Below the pieces are notes generated by a model. It ran no database searches. It was not told the DNA's origin and saw only the letters and a program-made list of their open reading frames with translations. The translations under genes and the position numbers were made by a program. A DNA stretch of 64,000 nucleotides from Oricola thermophila (GTDB lineage: Bacteria; Pseudomonadota; Alphaproteobacteria; Rhizobiales; Rhizobiaceae): NCBI RefSeq assembly GCF_013358405.1, contig NZ_CP054836.1, positions 1,612,001 to 1,676,000 of the forward strand. The letters run 5' to 3'. This document shows positions 1-11,517 of this stretch, in pieces (the stretch's first letter is position 1; every line of letters starts with the position of its first letter).

Positions 1-425
1 AGGAAGTCCAGCTCCTTGCGGTGGATCACACCGTCTGCCTTCGCGATGTGGAACAGGCCGTCCAGGACGTCGATCAGCAGGGGGCAATCCTGCTCGCAGG
101 TACCGCAGAGATCGGCGACCTGGCGCGCATAGGCGCGGTAGCCGGCAACGTCCTGCTTGGCGAGGTTGTAGAGGCTGGCGACGCGACGGGCATCCTCGGC
201 GGGGATCTCGAAGATCTCGCGAAACGCCTCGACCTCGTCATCGGTCACGATGCCGTCCGCCTTCGCCATCTTGGCCGACAACGCAATCATGGCGATGGAG
301 AAGGCCACGCGCCGGCGGGTCTCCGGATCGCCCGCAAAGGCCGTGCGCACAGCCTCCACCACGCCGGTCAGCGCAGTGGCCGCCTTGGCAGATACAAAAT
401 CGGAGATTCGGACCCAGATCGACAT
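1..425 (-). CDS. TerB/DjlA-like protein, N-terminal part (truncated by window edge)
   Basis: Reading down from the ATG at 425 gives 141 codons without a stop to the window edge. The protein starts MSIWVRISDF and contains a helical acidic segment with the pattern (A)KADGxxxxDEVEAF, and later HIAKADGVIHRKELDF. This repeated KADG...E pattern is typical of the TerB/DjlA-type domain (tellurite-resistance-like, putative divalent-cation site). In rhizobia such proteins usually carry a C-terminal J-domain (DnaJ-like co-chaperone), which would lie outside the window, so J-domain and chaperone role are inference. The gene is divergent from the EamA permease, with about 98 bases between the two starts. 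No clear Shine-Dalgarno precedes the start. Confidence 0.75.
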   Translation of the reverse strand, partial: MSIWVRISDFVSAKAATALTGVVEAVRTAFAGDPETRRRVAFSIAMIALSAKMAKADGIVTDDEVEAFREIFEIPAEDARRVASLYNLAKQDVAGYRAYARQVADLCGTCEQDCPLLIDVLDGLFHIAKADGVIHRKELDF

Positions 426-523
426 GAAAATTCCATAGCGGAACGAATCGCGATTTGTAAGGGCGGTTGCATCCGATCCGGCAGATGTGCATCTTCGCAC
501 GTCACGTCGAGTTTCCGCCCTCC

Positions 524-1408
524 ATGCCGTCCAACACACGCAACATCCCGCTCGGCTACGCGCTCGGACTATTCGGGGTCGTCATCTTCGGCGGCACGCT
601 TCCCGCAACCGTCCTCGCCCTGCCCTCATTCGGCCCGCTGTTCATCGCCAGCTCGCGCGCAGCAGCGGCAGCCCTGATAGCCGTGCTGGTGCTCGTCGTG
701 CGGCGGCGGCGGCTGGATCGCCGCGACCTCGGCTCCGTGTTCGTGGCGGGGCTGATGGTGACGTTCGGATTTCCGGCGTTATCGTCACTCGCCATGCAGA
801 CCGTCGATGCCAGCCACGGCGGCGTGGTGCTCGGCATACTGCCCCTGGCGACAGCGGCCTTTGCGGTGCTGTTGACAGGCGAGCGGCCCGGCACGGCATT
901 CTGGCTTTGGTCGATCGCCGGCGCGGTGCTGGTGACATGGTTCGTGCTCGGCCAGAACAACGACGGTGAACCCGGGTTCGAAAGTGGCGATTTCTGGCTT
1001 GTCGCCGCCGCATTGTCGGCGGCGTTCGGCTACGTTGTCATGGGACGGCTTTCCGACCGCATGCCGGGCTGGGAGGTGATCTGCTGGGCGCTGGTGCTCA
1101 CCGCGCCGCTGAATTTCGCGCTGACCGCCTGGCTGTGGGAGGATCGCTACCTCGACCCGCAGCCGGTCGCCGCGCTGGCGCTCGGCTACCATGCCCTGTT
1201 CTCGATGTTTCTCGGCTTCTTTTTCTGGAACGCCGGACTGGCGCTGGGCGGGATCGCGCGGATCGGCCAGGTGCAATTGCTGCAGGTGTTCGTCACGGTC
1301 GCACTGTCGGCGGCACTGCTGGACGAGACGATCACGGCGCGTACCGTGCTGTTCGCTGCAGCTGTCGCCGCAACGGTGTGGTTGGGGCGCAAGGCGCGCG
1401 CCGCGTAG
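524..1408 (+). CDS. EamA/DMT-family permease
   Basis: A 294-residue, very hydrophobic protein with about ten predicted membrane spans, arranged as two EamA-like halves (roughly 1-135 and 150-290). This is the usual size and layout of drug/metabolite transporters of the inner membrane, which export amino acids, metabolites or drugs; the substrate cannot be read from sequence. The start MPSNTRN at 524 places the first membrane helix near residue 10. An upstream ATG at 485 would add 13 residues (MCIFARHVEF...) and cannot be excluded. It lies 72 bases upstream of the hydantoinase gene on the same strand, so it may belong to that unit, but there is room for a separate promoter. Confidence 0.85.
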   Translation: MPSNTRNIPLGYALGLFGVVIFGGTLPATVLALPSFGPLFIASSRAAAAALIAVLVLVVRRRRLDRRDLGSVFVAGLMVTFGFPALSSLAMQTVDASHGGVVLGILPLATAAFAVLLTGERPGTAFWLWSIAGAVLVTWFVLGQNNDGEPGFESGDFWLVAAALSAAFGYVVMGRLSDRMPGWEVICWALVLTAPLNFALTAWLWEDRYLDPQPVAALALGYHALFSMFLGFFFWNAGLALGGIARIGQVQLLQVFVTVALSAALLDETITARTVLFAAAVAATVWLGRKARAA

Positions 1409-1480
1409 CACCCCGTTGCGCAAGGGTTGCCCGCGCCGAAAATCTCCTCCACAAAACCGCGACCAAACGGGGAGCAATAC

Positions 1481-5124
<3,644 letters not shown>

Positions 5125-5128
<4 letters not shown>

Positions 5129-5652
5129 CCGGCAGGCTGCAACCCGTGCCGCGCGATCGCGTCGGCATCCGCAGGCTCTCGGCCCCGCGGGGCGACGCGA
5201 TCCCGAACAACGATCGCTACCCGGCGCTTGTCTATCCCGGCGTTCTGGGCGGGGCGAACGCCCCCGCCGACATCCACGCGCTCTACGCGCGGAACGGCTG
5301 GGGCGGCGGCTGGACTTGGGAGGTCTTCCCCTTTCACCATTTCCACCCGGACGCCTTCGAGGCGCTGGCGGTTGCCAGCGGCAGCGCCAGGCTGATGCTC
5401 GGCGGCCCACAAGGCGAGGAAATCGATGTGCAGGCCGGCGACGTCATCGTGCTGCCACCCGGATACGGGCACCGGCTGATCGAAAAACGGGACGGATTTG
5501 CCGTTTGCGGCGCCTACCCGGCCGGACAGGAAGACTACACGACCCTGCGGGACAGCGACGGGTATGACGATGACGTGCTGGCGGAAATGCGCAGGGTGCC
5601 GCCTCCGGAAAGGGACCCGATCCACGGCCTGCCCTACGCGGAAACCGCCTGA
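5125..5652 (+). CDS. Cupin-domain protein coupled to the oxoprolinase-like gene
   Basis: 175 residues starting with GTG that overlaps the TGA of the hydantoinase gene (GTGA), which fixes the start. The middle holds a cupin fold: [11 protein letters not shown] near residue 70, then a [22 protein letters not shown] segment near 105-120, the two histidine-bearing motifs of a single-domain metal-binding barrel. It resembles the YjlB-like cupins often annotated as hypothetical. With a 5-oxoprolinase partner it could be an accessory isomerase, an epimerase or a small-molecule binding protein; this is inference from coupling only. No signal peptide is visible, so it is probably cytoplasmic. Confidence 0.82.
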
Positions 5653-5774
5653 ACCGGGCGCCGGCGAGGCGTTGAGGGTCGCGCACCTGCCGGGCGCCTC
5701 CGCACTTCCGCCGCATTTGCCCCGGAAAAGCCGGGAAAGCCGCCCGCCGGGCGAGAAGCGTTCGAGGAGCATTC

Positions 5775-6275
5775 GTGACCACCATACGGGCAATCAGGAC
5801 CGGGATGACCGGTCTTGCACTGGCAGGACTGGCGGGCTGCACGACCGGTGACGGCGCGGGTTCGCCGGGCGCAATGCCCCTGCCCGCCGACAGGCCGGAA
5901 CAGTCCGCTGCCGCGACCGGCCGTCCGGTGGACACGCTGATCGCCCGCTACGCGGCCGAATATGGCGTGCCGGAAGCGCTGGTACACCGCGTCGTCAAGC
6001 GCGAGAGCACATACAATCCGAAGGCCAGAAACGGTGGCCACTACGGCCTGATGCAGCTGAAGCCGGAGACCGCGCGCACCATGGGCTACCGGGGTGACGC
6101 CGCCGGCCTCTACGACGCGGAAACCAACCTCAAATACGGCGTGAAATACCTGCGCGGCGCATGGCTGCTGGCGGATGGCAGCCACGACCGCGCTGTCCAG
6201 CTCTACTCCGCCGGCTACTACTACGTCGCCAAGCGGCGCGGCATGCTGGTCGAGACCGGGCTAAGACCGGGCTGA
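5775..6275 (+). CDS. Lytic transglycosylase-like lipoprotein (SLT domain)
   Basis: 166 residues from a GTG start with GAGGAG just upstream. Residues 1-21 form a lipoprotein signal ending in LAGLAGC, so the mature protein is probably anchored in a membrane facing the periplasm. The rest is a short SLT family-1 domain: VPEALVHRVVKRESTYNP (catalytic Glu in RES), YGLMQLKPETARTMGYRGD, TNLKYGVKYL and a C-terminal YSAGYYY. Such enzymes cleave the MurNAc-GlcNAc bond of peptidoglycan with formation of 1,6-anhydro-MurNAc. It is smaller than Slt70 and lacks the superhelical domain, like many rhizobial small SLT proteins. It is the first of several cell-wall genes in the 5.7-11.2 kb stretch. Confidence 0.88.
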   Translation: MTTIRAIRTGMTGLALAGLAGCTTGDGAGSPGAMPLPADRPEQSAAATGRPVDTLIARYAAEYGVPEALVHRVVKRESTYNPKARNGGHYGLMQLKPETARTMGYRGDAAGLYDAETNLKYGVKYLRGAWLLADGSHDRAVQLYSAGYYYVAKRRGMLVETGLRPG

Positions 6276-6418
6276 CACAGGCTCACGGTGGGAACAATAC
6301 TCCGCTCCGCGGGGCGTGTTTCCTGCCTTTCATTTGCCCCAATCGGCAGCCATCGAAGCATCATGTCGAAGCGAACCTGTCATATCCATTTCAGGCGATT
6401 CCGGAAGACGCATGTCTT

Positions 6419-6475
6419 TACCCGGAACGGGTTCGCTGCGGTCCGCTAGGCACTGTCACCACCCCGTTCCGGGTA
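6419..6475. repeat. 13-bp perfect inverted repeat upstream of the zinc-ribbon/mscS pair
   Basis: Left arm 6419-6431 reads TACCCGGAACGGG, and right arm 6463-6475 is its exact reverse complement, separated by 31 bases. Each arm is itself a small palindrome (CCCG-GAA-CGGG), so the pair can be seen either as a hairpin with a long loop or as two operator copies whose centres are 44 bp apart, about four helical turns. It sits 60 bases before the zinc-ribbon start and about 145 bases after the stop of the SLT gene. There is no T-run after it, which argues against a simple terminator. Confidence 0.6.
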
Positions 6476-6535
6476 CCCCCACAAAATCGAACAGTCATTT
6501 CGTTGCGCATCCAAACGCGCGTGGGAGTTGGAACC

Positions 6536-6739
6536 GTGTCACCTCATTACAAGTCCTTCTTTTGCGACCATTGCAATCGCAACGTGCCAAGGGCAGCCAT
6601 CCGGTGCCCGTGGTGTTTCAGGCCAGTCCACTCGTTCGGCAGCAGCAGGCTCACCGACGAATACCGTTCCCGCTCGCGCGAAGCGGTGAGGCTGCATGGG
6701 CGTTCGCCGAAAGTGACGCCTCGAAAGGAAACGCCATGA
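6536..6739 (+). CDS. Small zinc-ribbon-like protein translationally coupled to MscS
   Basis: A 67-residue reading frame starting with GTG at 6536 (an in-frame GTG at 6521 is an alternative). The N-terminal half has two cysteine pairs, FFCDHC and RCPWC, spaced 13 residues apart, the layout of a small zinc ribbon or rubredoxin-like knuckle; the C-terminal half is basic and Ser/Arg-rich (RSRSREAVRLHGRS). Its stop overlaps the ATG of the MscS gene as ATGA, with the site AAAGGAAA for the channel lying inside this gene. The two CxxC pairs and the overlap make coding likely. I recognise no named family. It could bind nucleic acid or the cytoplasmic side of the channel; both are guesses. Confidence 0.55.
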   Translation: MSPHYKSFFCDHCNRNVPRAAIRCPWCFRPVHSFGSSRLTDEYRSRSREAVRLHGRSPKVTPRKETP

Positions 6740-7647
6740 GCAACAACAACGCCATCCGGCGCATCGTCTGGCCGACAGTGACGGTGATGGTCAGCATTGC
6801 CGCCCATGTCCTGCACCCGCAGATCCTGCAAGTCGTACAACCGGAGATCGATCCCAAGGCCATCCGCATCCTTTCTGGCGCAGCAAGCTACTTTTCCGCG
6901 GCCTGGCTTGGCGGCCGCCTGACGGGCATCGCCCTCGAGCATGTCGGCTCGGCCCGGCGCCGCGTACCGAAGCTTCTTCAGGAACTTGTCTCGGCAACGC
7001 TGTTTATCGCCGCGGCGATCGCTACAATCATCCTGGTTTTCGGGCAATCGATGAGCGGTGCGCTCGCCGGTTCCGGGCTGGTTCTGGCCGTCCTCGGATT
7101 TGCCATTCGCAATGCCCTTGCAGACGTGCTGTCCGGTATCGCTCTCGGACTGGAAGCCCCATATCGCATCGGCGACTGGGTCGAAATCGACAGCACAACC
7201 CGTGGCCGGATTGTCGAGATCGGCTGGCGCACGACCCGGTTGTTCACACGTGACGACACCTACACGATCCTTCCGAACAGCCAGATCGCTCGCCAGCGTC
7301 TCACCAACTACAGTGCTCCACGCCGCCAATACCGAAGCAATGTCCAGATCCTGCTCAGCCATGACGTGCCGGTCGCATTAGCCAAATCCGTCCTGACCGA
7401 GGCCGCGGCAACGCCATCGATAATCCTCTCCACACCGGCACCCGACGTGAAAGTCGTATCATATGATGCCGATGGCATTCGCTACGCTGTCAGGTTCTGG
7501 GTTCCCAGCTTCGCCGAGGACGTGGATTGCAGGGATGCGGTTCTTTCGGCAATCGACGTTGCCATACGCGAACATGGCTTGCCGCCTCCACATACGGGCT
7601 TCCGCCTGTCAGGTGACACCCAGAGCGGTTCTCTTGTCAGCCAGTGA
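6736..7647 (+). CDS. MscS-family mechanosensitive channel
   Basis: 303 residues: about three to four membrane spans in the first 130 residues, then a cytoplasmic MscS beta domain. The pore-lining helix and start of the beta domain are recognisable in AVLGFAIRNALADVLSGIAL and PYRIGDWVEID, followed by GRIVEIGWRTTRLFT and the conserved PNSQIARQRLTNYS. MscS channels open under membrane tension and release solutes on osmotic downshock. The ATG at 6736 overlaps the stop of the zinc-ribbon gene and has AAAGGAAA at 6723-6730. The 3' end overlaps the convergent serine-hydrolase gene by 11 bp. Confidence 0.92.
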   Translation: MSNNNAIRRIVWPTVTVMVSIAAHVLHPQILQVVQPEIDPKAIRILSGAASYFSAAWLGGRLTGIALEHVGSARRRVPKLLQELVSATLFIAAAIATIILVFGQSMSGALAGSGLVLAVLGFAIRNALADVLSGIALGLEAPYRIGDWVEIDSTTRGRIVEIGWRTTRLFTRDDTYTILPNSQIARQRLTNYSAPRRQYRSNVQILLSHDVPVALAKSVLTEAAATPSIILSTPAPDVKVVSYDADGIRYAVRFWVPSFAEDVDCRDAVLSAIDVAIREHGLPPPHTGFRLSGDTQSGSLVSQ

Positions 7648-9013
7648 GTGCCGCGATCACCGCCTTCATCAGCCAGCCCACCTTGTAGCCGCGATCGGTC
7701 GGCGTAAGGCCGAGGCGGACGACGACGAGGTTTTCCGACGGCACGACCGAGACCGACTGGCCGTCATGACCGGAAAGGAAGAAGGCATCCTCCGGCAGCT
7801 CGGCATTCGGCCCCGGAAGCCTGGCATTCGGCGCCCTGCGCCAGACATGGCCCTTTCCGTATTCGCCGCCCGAGGCGGGATGCGGCTCGACCATCCAGTC
7901 GACATAGCCGACCGGAAGCAGCGAGCGGCCCTGCCAGACGCCGCGCTGGAGCAGGAACTGGCCGAAGCGCGCCCAGTCGCGCGCCGTCGCGTAGAGATAG
8001 GAGGAGCCGGCGAAGGTGCCGCGCGCGTCCGTCTCCAAAACGGCCGAGCGCATGCCGAGCGGATCGAACAGCACCTTGTACGGCCAGGCCAGCGCCTCGG
8101 CGGGATCGTCAAAAGCGTCCTGCCAGATGCGCGACAGCAGGACGGTCGTTCCGGAGGAATACTCGAATACCTCGCCGATGCCGCCGGAATTGGCCTCGTC
8201 CAGAGGCATGGAGGCGGCGAAGCCGGCCATGTCGGGCTCGAGATAGAGCATGCGGGTGACGTCAGATACGGAGCCGTATTCCTCGTTCCAGAGGAGGTCG
8301 CTGGCCATGCCGAGCAGATCGGACAGCGCAATCCCGGCGCGGCCATCTGCCCAACTGTCGAACAGGGCGCGATCTTCGAGCGACATCCGGCCGTCGCGAA
8401 CCAGGGTTCCGATGATCGCGGAAGTGACCGTCTTGGTCATCGACCAGCCGAGAAGCGGCGTCCCGGCATCGAAGCCGTCGCCGTAGCGCTCGGCGACGAT
8501 GCGCCCGTCCTTCACCACGACCACCGCGCGCATACCGGGGCCCGTCAGCGCCGGATCGTCGAGAACGGCATCGAGCGCCGCGCTCGCCGCCGGCTCGACC
8601 GTCTCGCCGTCGGGCCATGCCCCCTCGCCCGGTGCGAGAGCCGTGCGCGGAGGCAGGGCGGGAACGGCGCGCGCGGCAGCAAGATCGCCATCGGGAACGG
8701 ACGCACATCCCTGCCCCTCGCGGTAAAGCGCCAAGCCTTCCCCGAACAGGCCGAACAGCCCGGCACGAACGATGCCGCTTTCGCGATCCACCGATACGCG
8801 CACAAGGCGCAACAGGGGATGGCCCGGTGCCTGGACATCGACCGCCAGCACCTCCTGCGGATCGCGTCCGGCGAGGAAGACATTGGAACAGACCATCTTG
8901 GCCGAGTAACCGGACGCCACCCGAATCAGCTCCGGCGGCGCGAGGTACAACCAGCCGGCCAATCCGGCCACGACGACCAATACCAGCAGCAGCAACGCCT
9001 TCAGAATGCGCAT
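7637..9013 (-). CDS. Membrane-anchored serine hydrolase, class C beta-lactamase family
   Basis: 458 residues. An N-terminal hydrophobic helix (residues 4-23) without a lipobox suggests a membrane-anchored periplasmic enzyme. The catalytic core of the beta-lactamase/DD-peptidase clan is visible: SMTK at 191-194 (SxxK nucleophile and lysine), YSS at 285-287 in the place of YxN, and a late HDGQ that may stand for the third KTG/HxG-like motif. Such proteins act as esterases, peptidases or amidases; true beta-lactamase activity should not be assumed. The start at 9013 has GGGGAG upstream. It is convergent with mscS and divergent from the GH25 gene, with 193 bases between their starts. Confidence 0.85.
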   Translation of the reverse strand: MRILKALLLLVLVVVAGLAGWLYLAPPELIRVASGYSAKMVCSNVFLAGRDPQEVLAVDVQAPGHPLLRLVRVSVDRESGIVRAGLFGLFGEGLALYREGQGCASVPDGDLAAARAVPALPPRTALAPGEGAWPDGETVEPAASAALDAVLDDPALTGPGMRAVVVVKDGRIVAERYGDGFDAGTPLLGWSMTKTVTSAIIGTLVRDGRMSLEDRALFDSWADGRAGIALSDLLGMASDLLWNEEYGSVSDVTRMLYLEPDMAGFAASMPLDEANSGGIGEVFEYSSGTTVLLSRIWQDAFDDPAEALAWPYKVLFDPLGMRSAVLETDARGTFAGSSYLYATARDWARFGQFLLQRGVWQGRSLLPVGYVDWMVEPHPASGGEYGKGHVWRRAPNARLPGPNAELPEDAFFLSGHDGQSVSVVPSENLVVVRLGLTPTDRGYKVGWLMKAVIAALTG

Positions 9014-9206
9014 GACCAGATCTCCCCGTCCCGTTTCAGGCTCCGGGTGTTACACGCGACGGCAAGCCTCGCGTCAACCATATCAGGGACTTACAGGCAG
9101 ATAACGACAGCCGGGCCATCGTGGCGACACAATTGGCCGCCTTTGGTAAAGTGACGTTAAGGCCCTTTTGCGCTAATAGGGGCCGGGGCGGTCGGGGGAT
9201 GAATCG

Positions 9207-10001
9207 GTGTCAAGGCGCATAGTTCGCATTGCTGGTCTGCTTGCCACGCTCGCCGTCACGGGCTGCTCGCAGGTTTCGTACGACTTCACGGAATCGGTGC
9301 TGCCGCTGGCCGCGCCGCGCTTCGCGGACAACGACCCGGTGGATGCCTTCGAGGGCGGTGCACCGCACCGCTACGCCGTCCACGGCATCGACGTTTCCAA
9401 ATACCAGGGCACGGTCGACTGGAAAGCGGCCAGGCGTTCCGGCGTGTCATTCGCCTTCATCAAGGCGACGGAGGGCGGAGACCGCGTCGACGACCGCTTC
9501 AAGGCCTTCTGGCGCGAGACCAGGGAAGCGGGCATTCCGCGCGGTGCCTACCATTTCTACTATTTCTGCCGCCCGGCCATCGAACAGGCCCGCTGGTTCA
9601 TCCGCAACGTGCCGAAGGAACGGGGCGCCCTGCCGCCGGTTCTCGACATGGAATGGAACCACATGTCGCCGACCTGCAAGCACCGTCCATCCCCGGCCAA
9701 GGTGCGCGCCGAGATGAAGATATTCCTCGACGCGTTGGAACGACACTACGGCAAGCGACCGGTGATCTACACGACACCGGATTTCTACAAAGAGAACATC
9801 GCCGGTCATTTCCGGAACGAGACCTTCTGGCTGCGCACGGTGAAAGCGCATCCGCGCGTCGCCTATCCGGGGCGCGACTGGGCATTCTGGCAATATACCG
9901 GCACCGGCATCGTGCCCGGTGTCTCCGGCAACACCGATATCAACGTGTTCGCCGGTTCCAAGGCCGACTGGCAACAATGGGTTGCCGAGAACCGCATCTG
10001 A
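9207..10001 (+). CDS. GH25 muramidase (lysozyme) lipoprotein
   Basis: 264 residues from a GTG start preceded by GGGGGAT. The signal ends in LAVTGC, a lipobox. The GH25 barrel is clear: HGIDVSKYQGTVDW near residue 53, FIKATEGG, GAYHFYYF, PPVLDMEWN (catalytic Asp-x-Glu) near 148, and WAFWQYTGTG ending with DINVF. The family hydrolyses the beta-1,4 MurNAc-GlcNAc bond. A bacterial chromosomal GH25 lipoprotein in Gram-negatives probably serves wall remodelling rather than phage lysis, since no phage genes are nearby. The next gene, an MltB-like transglycosylase, starts 37 bases downstream, so both may be co-transcribed. Confidence 0.92.
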   Translation: MSRRIVRIAGLLATLAVTGCSQVSYDFTESVLPLAAPRFADNDPVDAFEGGAPHRYAVHGIDVSKYQGTVDWKAARRSGVSFAFIKATEGGDRVDDRFKAFWRETREAGIPRGAYHFYYFCRPAIEQARWFIRNVPKERGALPPVLDMEWNHMSPTCKHRPSPAKVRAEMKIFLDALERHYGKRPVIYTTPDFYKENIAGHFRNETFWLRTVKAHPRVAYPGRDWAFWQYTGTGIVPGVSGNTDINVFAGSKADWQQWVAENRI

Positions 10002-10038
10002 CCCGAGACAACATCCGCATCGCAGGAGTTTCACGACT

Positions 10039-11217
10039 ATGAACAATCGTGTCCGCACAGCCATGGCCGCAGCGGCCCTTCTCGCCACAGCCCTGCCCGC
10101 CCAGGCGCAAACGCCGTGCGGCGGCGATTTCGCCGCCTGGAAAAAGGGCGTGATCGAGGAGGCACGGGCGGCCGGCGTTGGCGATGCCGGATTGCGCGCC
10201 CTGGGGTCGGCGCAGGTCAACCCCGCGGTCATCAAGCGCGATCGCGCGCAGGGCGTCTTCACGCTCGATTTCGTGACCTTCGCCGGCAAGCTGATCTCGC
10301 AAAATCGCATGGACGTGGGCCGCGCCAAGCTGAAGCAGTACGCCTCCACGTTCGAAAGGGCGAGGACCGAGTACGGCGTTGCGCCGGAGGTGATCGCCGC
10401 CTTCTGGGGGCTGGAAACCGATTTCGGCGGCTACCAAGGCGATTTCAACACGCTGAACTCGATCGCGACGCTCGCGCATGACTGCCGCAGGCCGGAACTG
10501 TTCCGGCCGCAGCTGATCGCACTGGCCAAGCTGATCGACCTGGGCGTGGTGCCGCGCGACATCACCGGCGCATGGGCCGGCGAAATCGGCCAGGTGCAGG
10601 TGCTGCCGGAGGACTATCTCACCAAGGGGCGCGACGGAGACGGAGATGGCCAAATTCGCCTGAAGACCTCGGCTCCGGACGCGATCATGACGGCGGCAAA
10701 CTTCCTGAAATCGCTGGGCTGGCGCGCGAACGAACCGTGGCTGGTGGAGGTGAGCGTTCCGGCCGAGATGGAATGGTACGATGCGGGGCTGCACGCGGCG
10801 CTGCCGGTCGCGGAATGGCAGGCGCGCGGCGTGAAGGGGCGCAACGGACCGCTGCCGGCGAGCGCCGAAACCCACCTGCTCCTGCCCATGGGCCGCAAGG
10901 GCCCGGCATTCATCGCGTACCCGAACTTCCGCGTCTTCCTCGAGTGGAACCAGTCCCTCACCTACGTGACGACGGCGGCCTATTTCGCCACCCGGCTGGG
11001 CGGCGCGCCGCGTTTCGACACCGGCAACCCGGAACCCGGCCTGAACCAGGCGCAGATGAAATCGCTGCAGAAGAAGCTCGCCGCGAAAGGATACGACGTC
11101 GGGAAGATCGACGGCATTCTCGGTTCCGGCACCCGCGATGCGGTGCGCAAGGAACAAAGGCGGCTGGGACTTCCGGCCGACGCCTGGCCGACCGCCAAGC
11201 TGCTCGACGCACTATGA
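10039..11217 (+). CDS. Lytic murein transglycosylase, MltB/SLT_2 family with PG-binding tail
   Basis: 392 residues. A cleavable signal ends at PAQAQ near residue 24. The SLT_2 domain spans about 30-310, with FWGLETDFGGY (catalytic Glu in LET), IGQVQVLPEDYL and a C-terminal WNQSLTYV. Residues 335-392 form a peptidoglycan-binding_1 domain (LQKKLAAKGYDVGKIDGILGSGTRDAVRKEQ). The family makes 1,6-anhydro-muropeptides. The start is ATG at 10039 with CAGGAG upstream. A strong hairpin follows the stop directly. Together with the GH25 gene it forms a two-gene wall-degrading unit. Confidence 0.93.
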   Translation: MNNRVRTAMAAAALLATALPAQAQTPCGGDFAAWKKGVIEEARAAGVGDAGLRALGSAQVNPAVIKRDRAQGVFTLDFVTFAGKLISQNRMDVGRAKLKQYASTFERARTEYGVAPEVIAAFWGLETDFGGYQGDFNTLNSIATLAHDCRRPELFRPQLIALAKLIDLGVVPRDITGAWAGEIGQVQVLPEDYLTKGRDGDGDGQIRLKTSAPDAIMTAANFLKSLGWRANEPWLVEVSVPAEMEWYDAGLHAALPVAEWQARGVKGRNGPLPASAETHLLLPMGRKGPAFIAYPNFRVFLEWNQSLTYVTTAAYFATRLGGAPRFDTGNPEPGLNQAQMKSLQKKLAAKGYDVGKIDGILGSGTRDAVRKEQRRLGLPADAWPTAKLLDAL

Positions 11218-11220
11218 GGT

Positions 11221-11260
11221 TGCCGAGGCGCGGTTGGGGCATTTAAGCCGCGCCTCGGCA
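11221..11260 (+). terminator. Hairpin after the MltB-like gene
   Basis: A perfect 13-bp inverted repeat (11221-11233 with 11248-11260; arm TGCCGAGGCGCGG) with a 14-base loop starts three bases after the stop of the transglycosylase gene. There is no clear T-run, so it may be a terminator without a tail or a 3'-end stabilising hairpin. Confidence 0.55.
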
Positions 11261-11517
11261 AAGTACCCTCCCCTCCGGCGCGAAGACCGGCCCTGGGCGG
11301 CACTTTCGGTGGCGTATCGATCCGCTACGCGAAACGAGACGCAATTCACGGGATCCAGCGGGGCAGTTGCCGGATTAATTCCGTCCGTGCCGCCGCTGCC
11401 GGTCGTATCGGAAGGAGGACCGAGCGCCGGTACGACCAGCGTCCACGTAAAGTTATGACAGAAGGGATTGCGACCCGTCATCCCCCCACCGGGGGATGGA
11501 TTATGAAATGTGCGTGA
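11261..11517. other. Gene-poor gap between convergent genes, with two small hairpins
   Basis: No gene of recognisable family is seen here. A 7-bp hairpin with a 20-base loop (arms 11401-11407 and 11431-11437) encloses a purine-rich GGAAGGAGG. A second one, ATCCCCC with a CACC loop and GGGGGAT at 11480-11497, lies 20 bases beyond the stop of the minus-strand LuxR gene and may be its terminator. On the minus strand an 89-codon open frame (11481 down to 11212) has a G-rich stretch before its ATG. It has no recognisable domain and its last bases overlap the hairpin at 11221, so I do not call it a gene. Confidence 0.4.

Noticed and set aside
7637..9013. Antibiotic-resistance beta-lactamase
   Set aside because: Only the SxxK and a degenerate Y-S-S are visible, plus a membrane anchor; many such proteins are esterases or peptidases.
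7463..9154. 563-codon plus-strand frame opposite the serine hydrolase
   Set aside because: The hydrolase has SxxK and a membrane anchor, while this frame is Arg/Ala-rich without any motif.
9207..10001. Prophage lysis gene
   Set aside because: The GH25 protein carries a lipobox and there is no holin, integrase or phage structural gene nearby.
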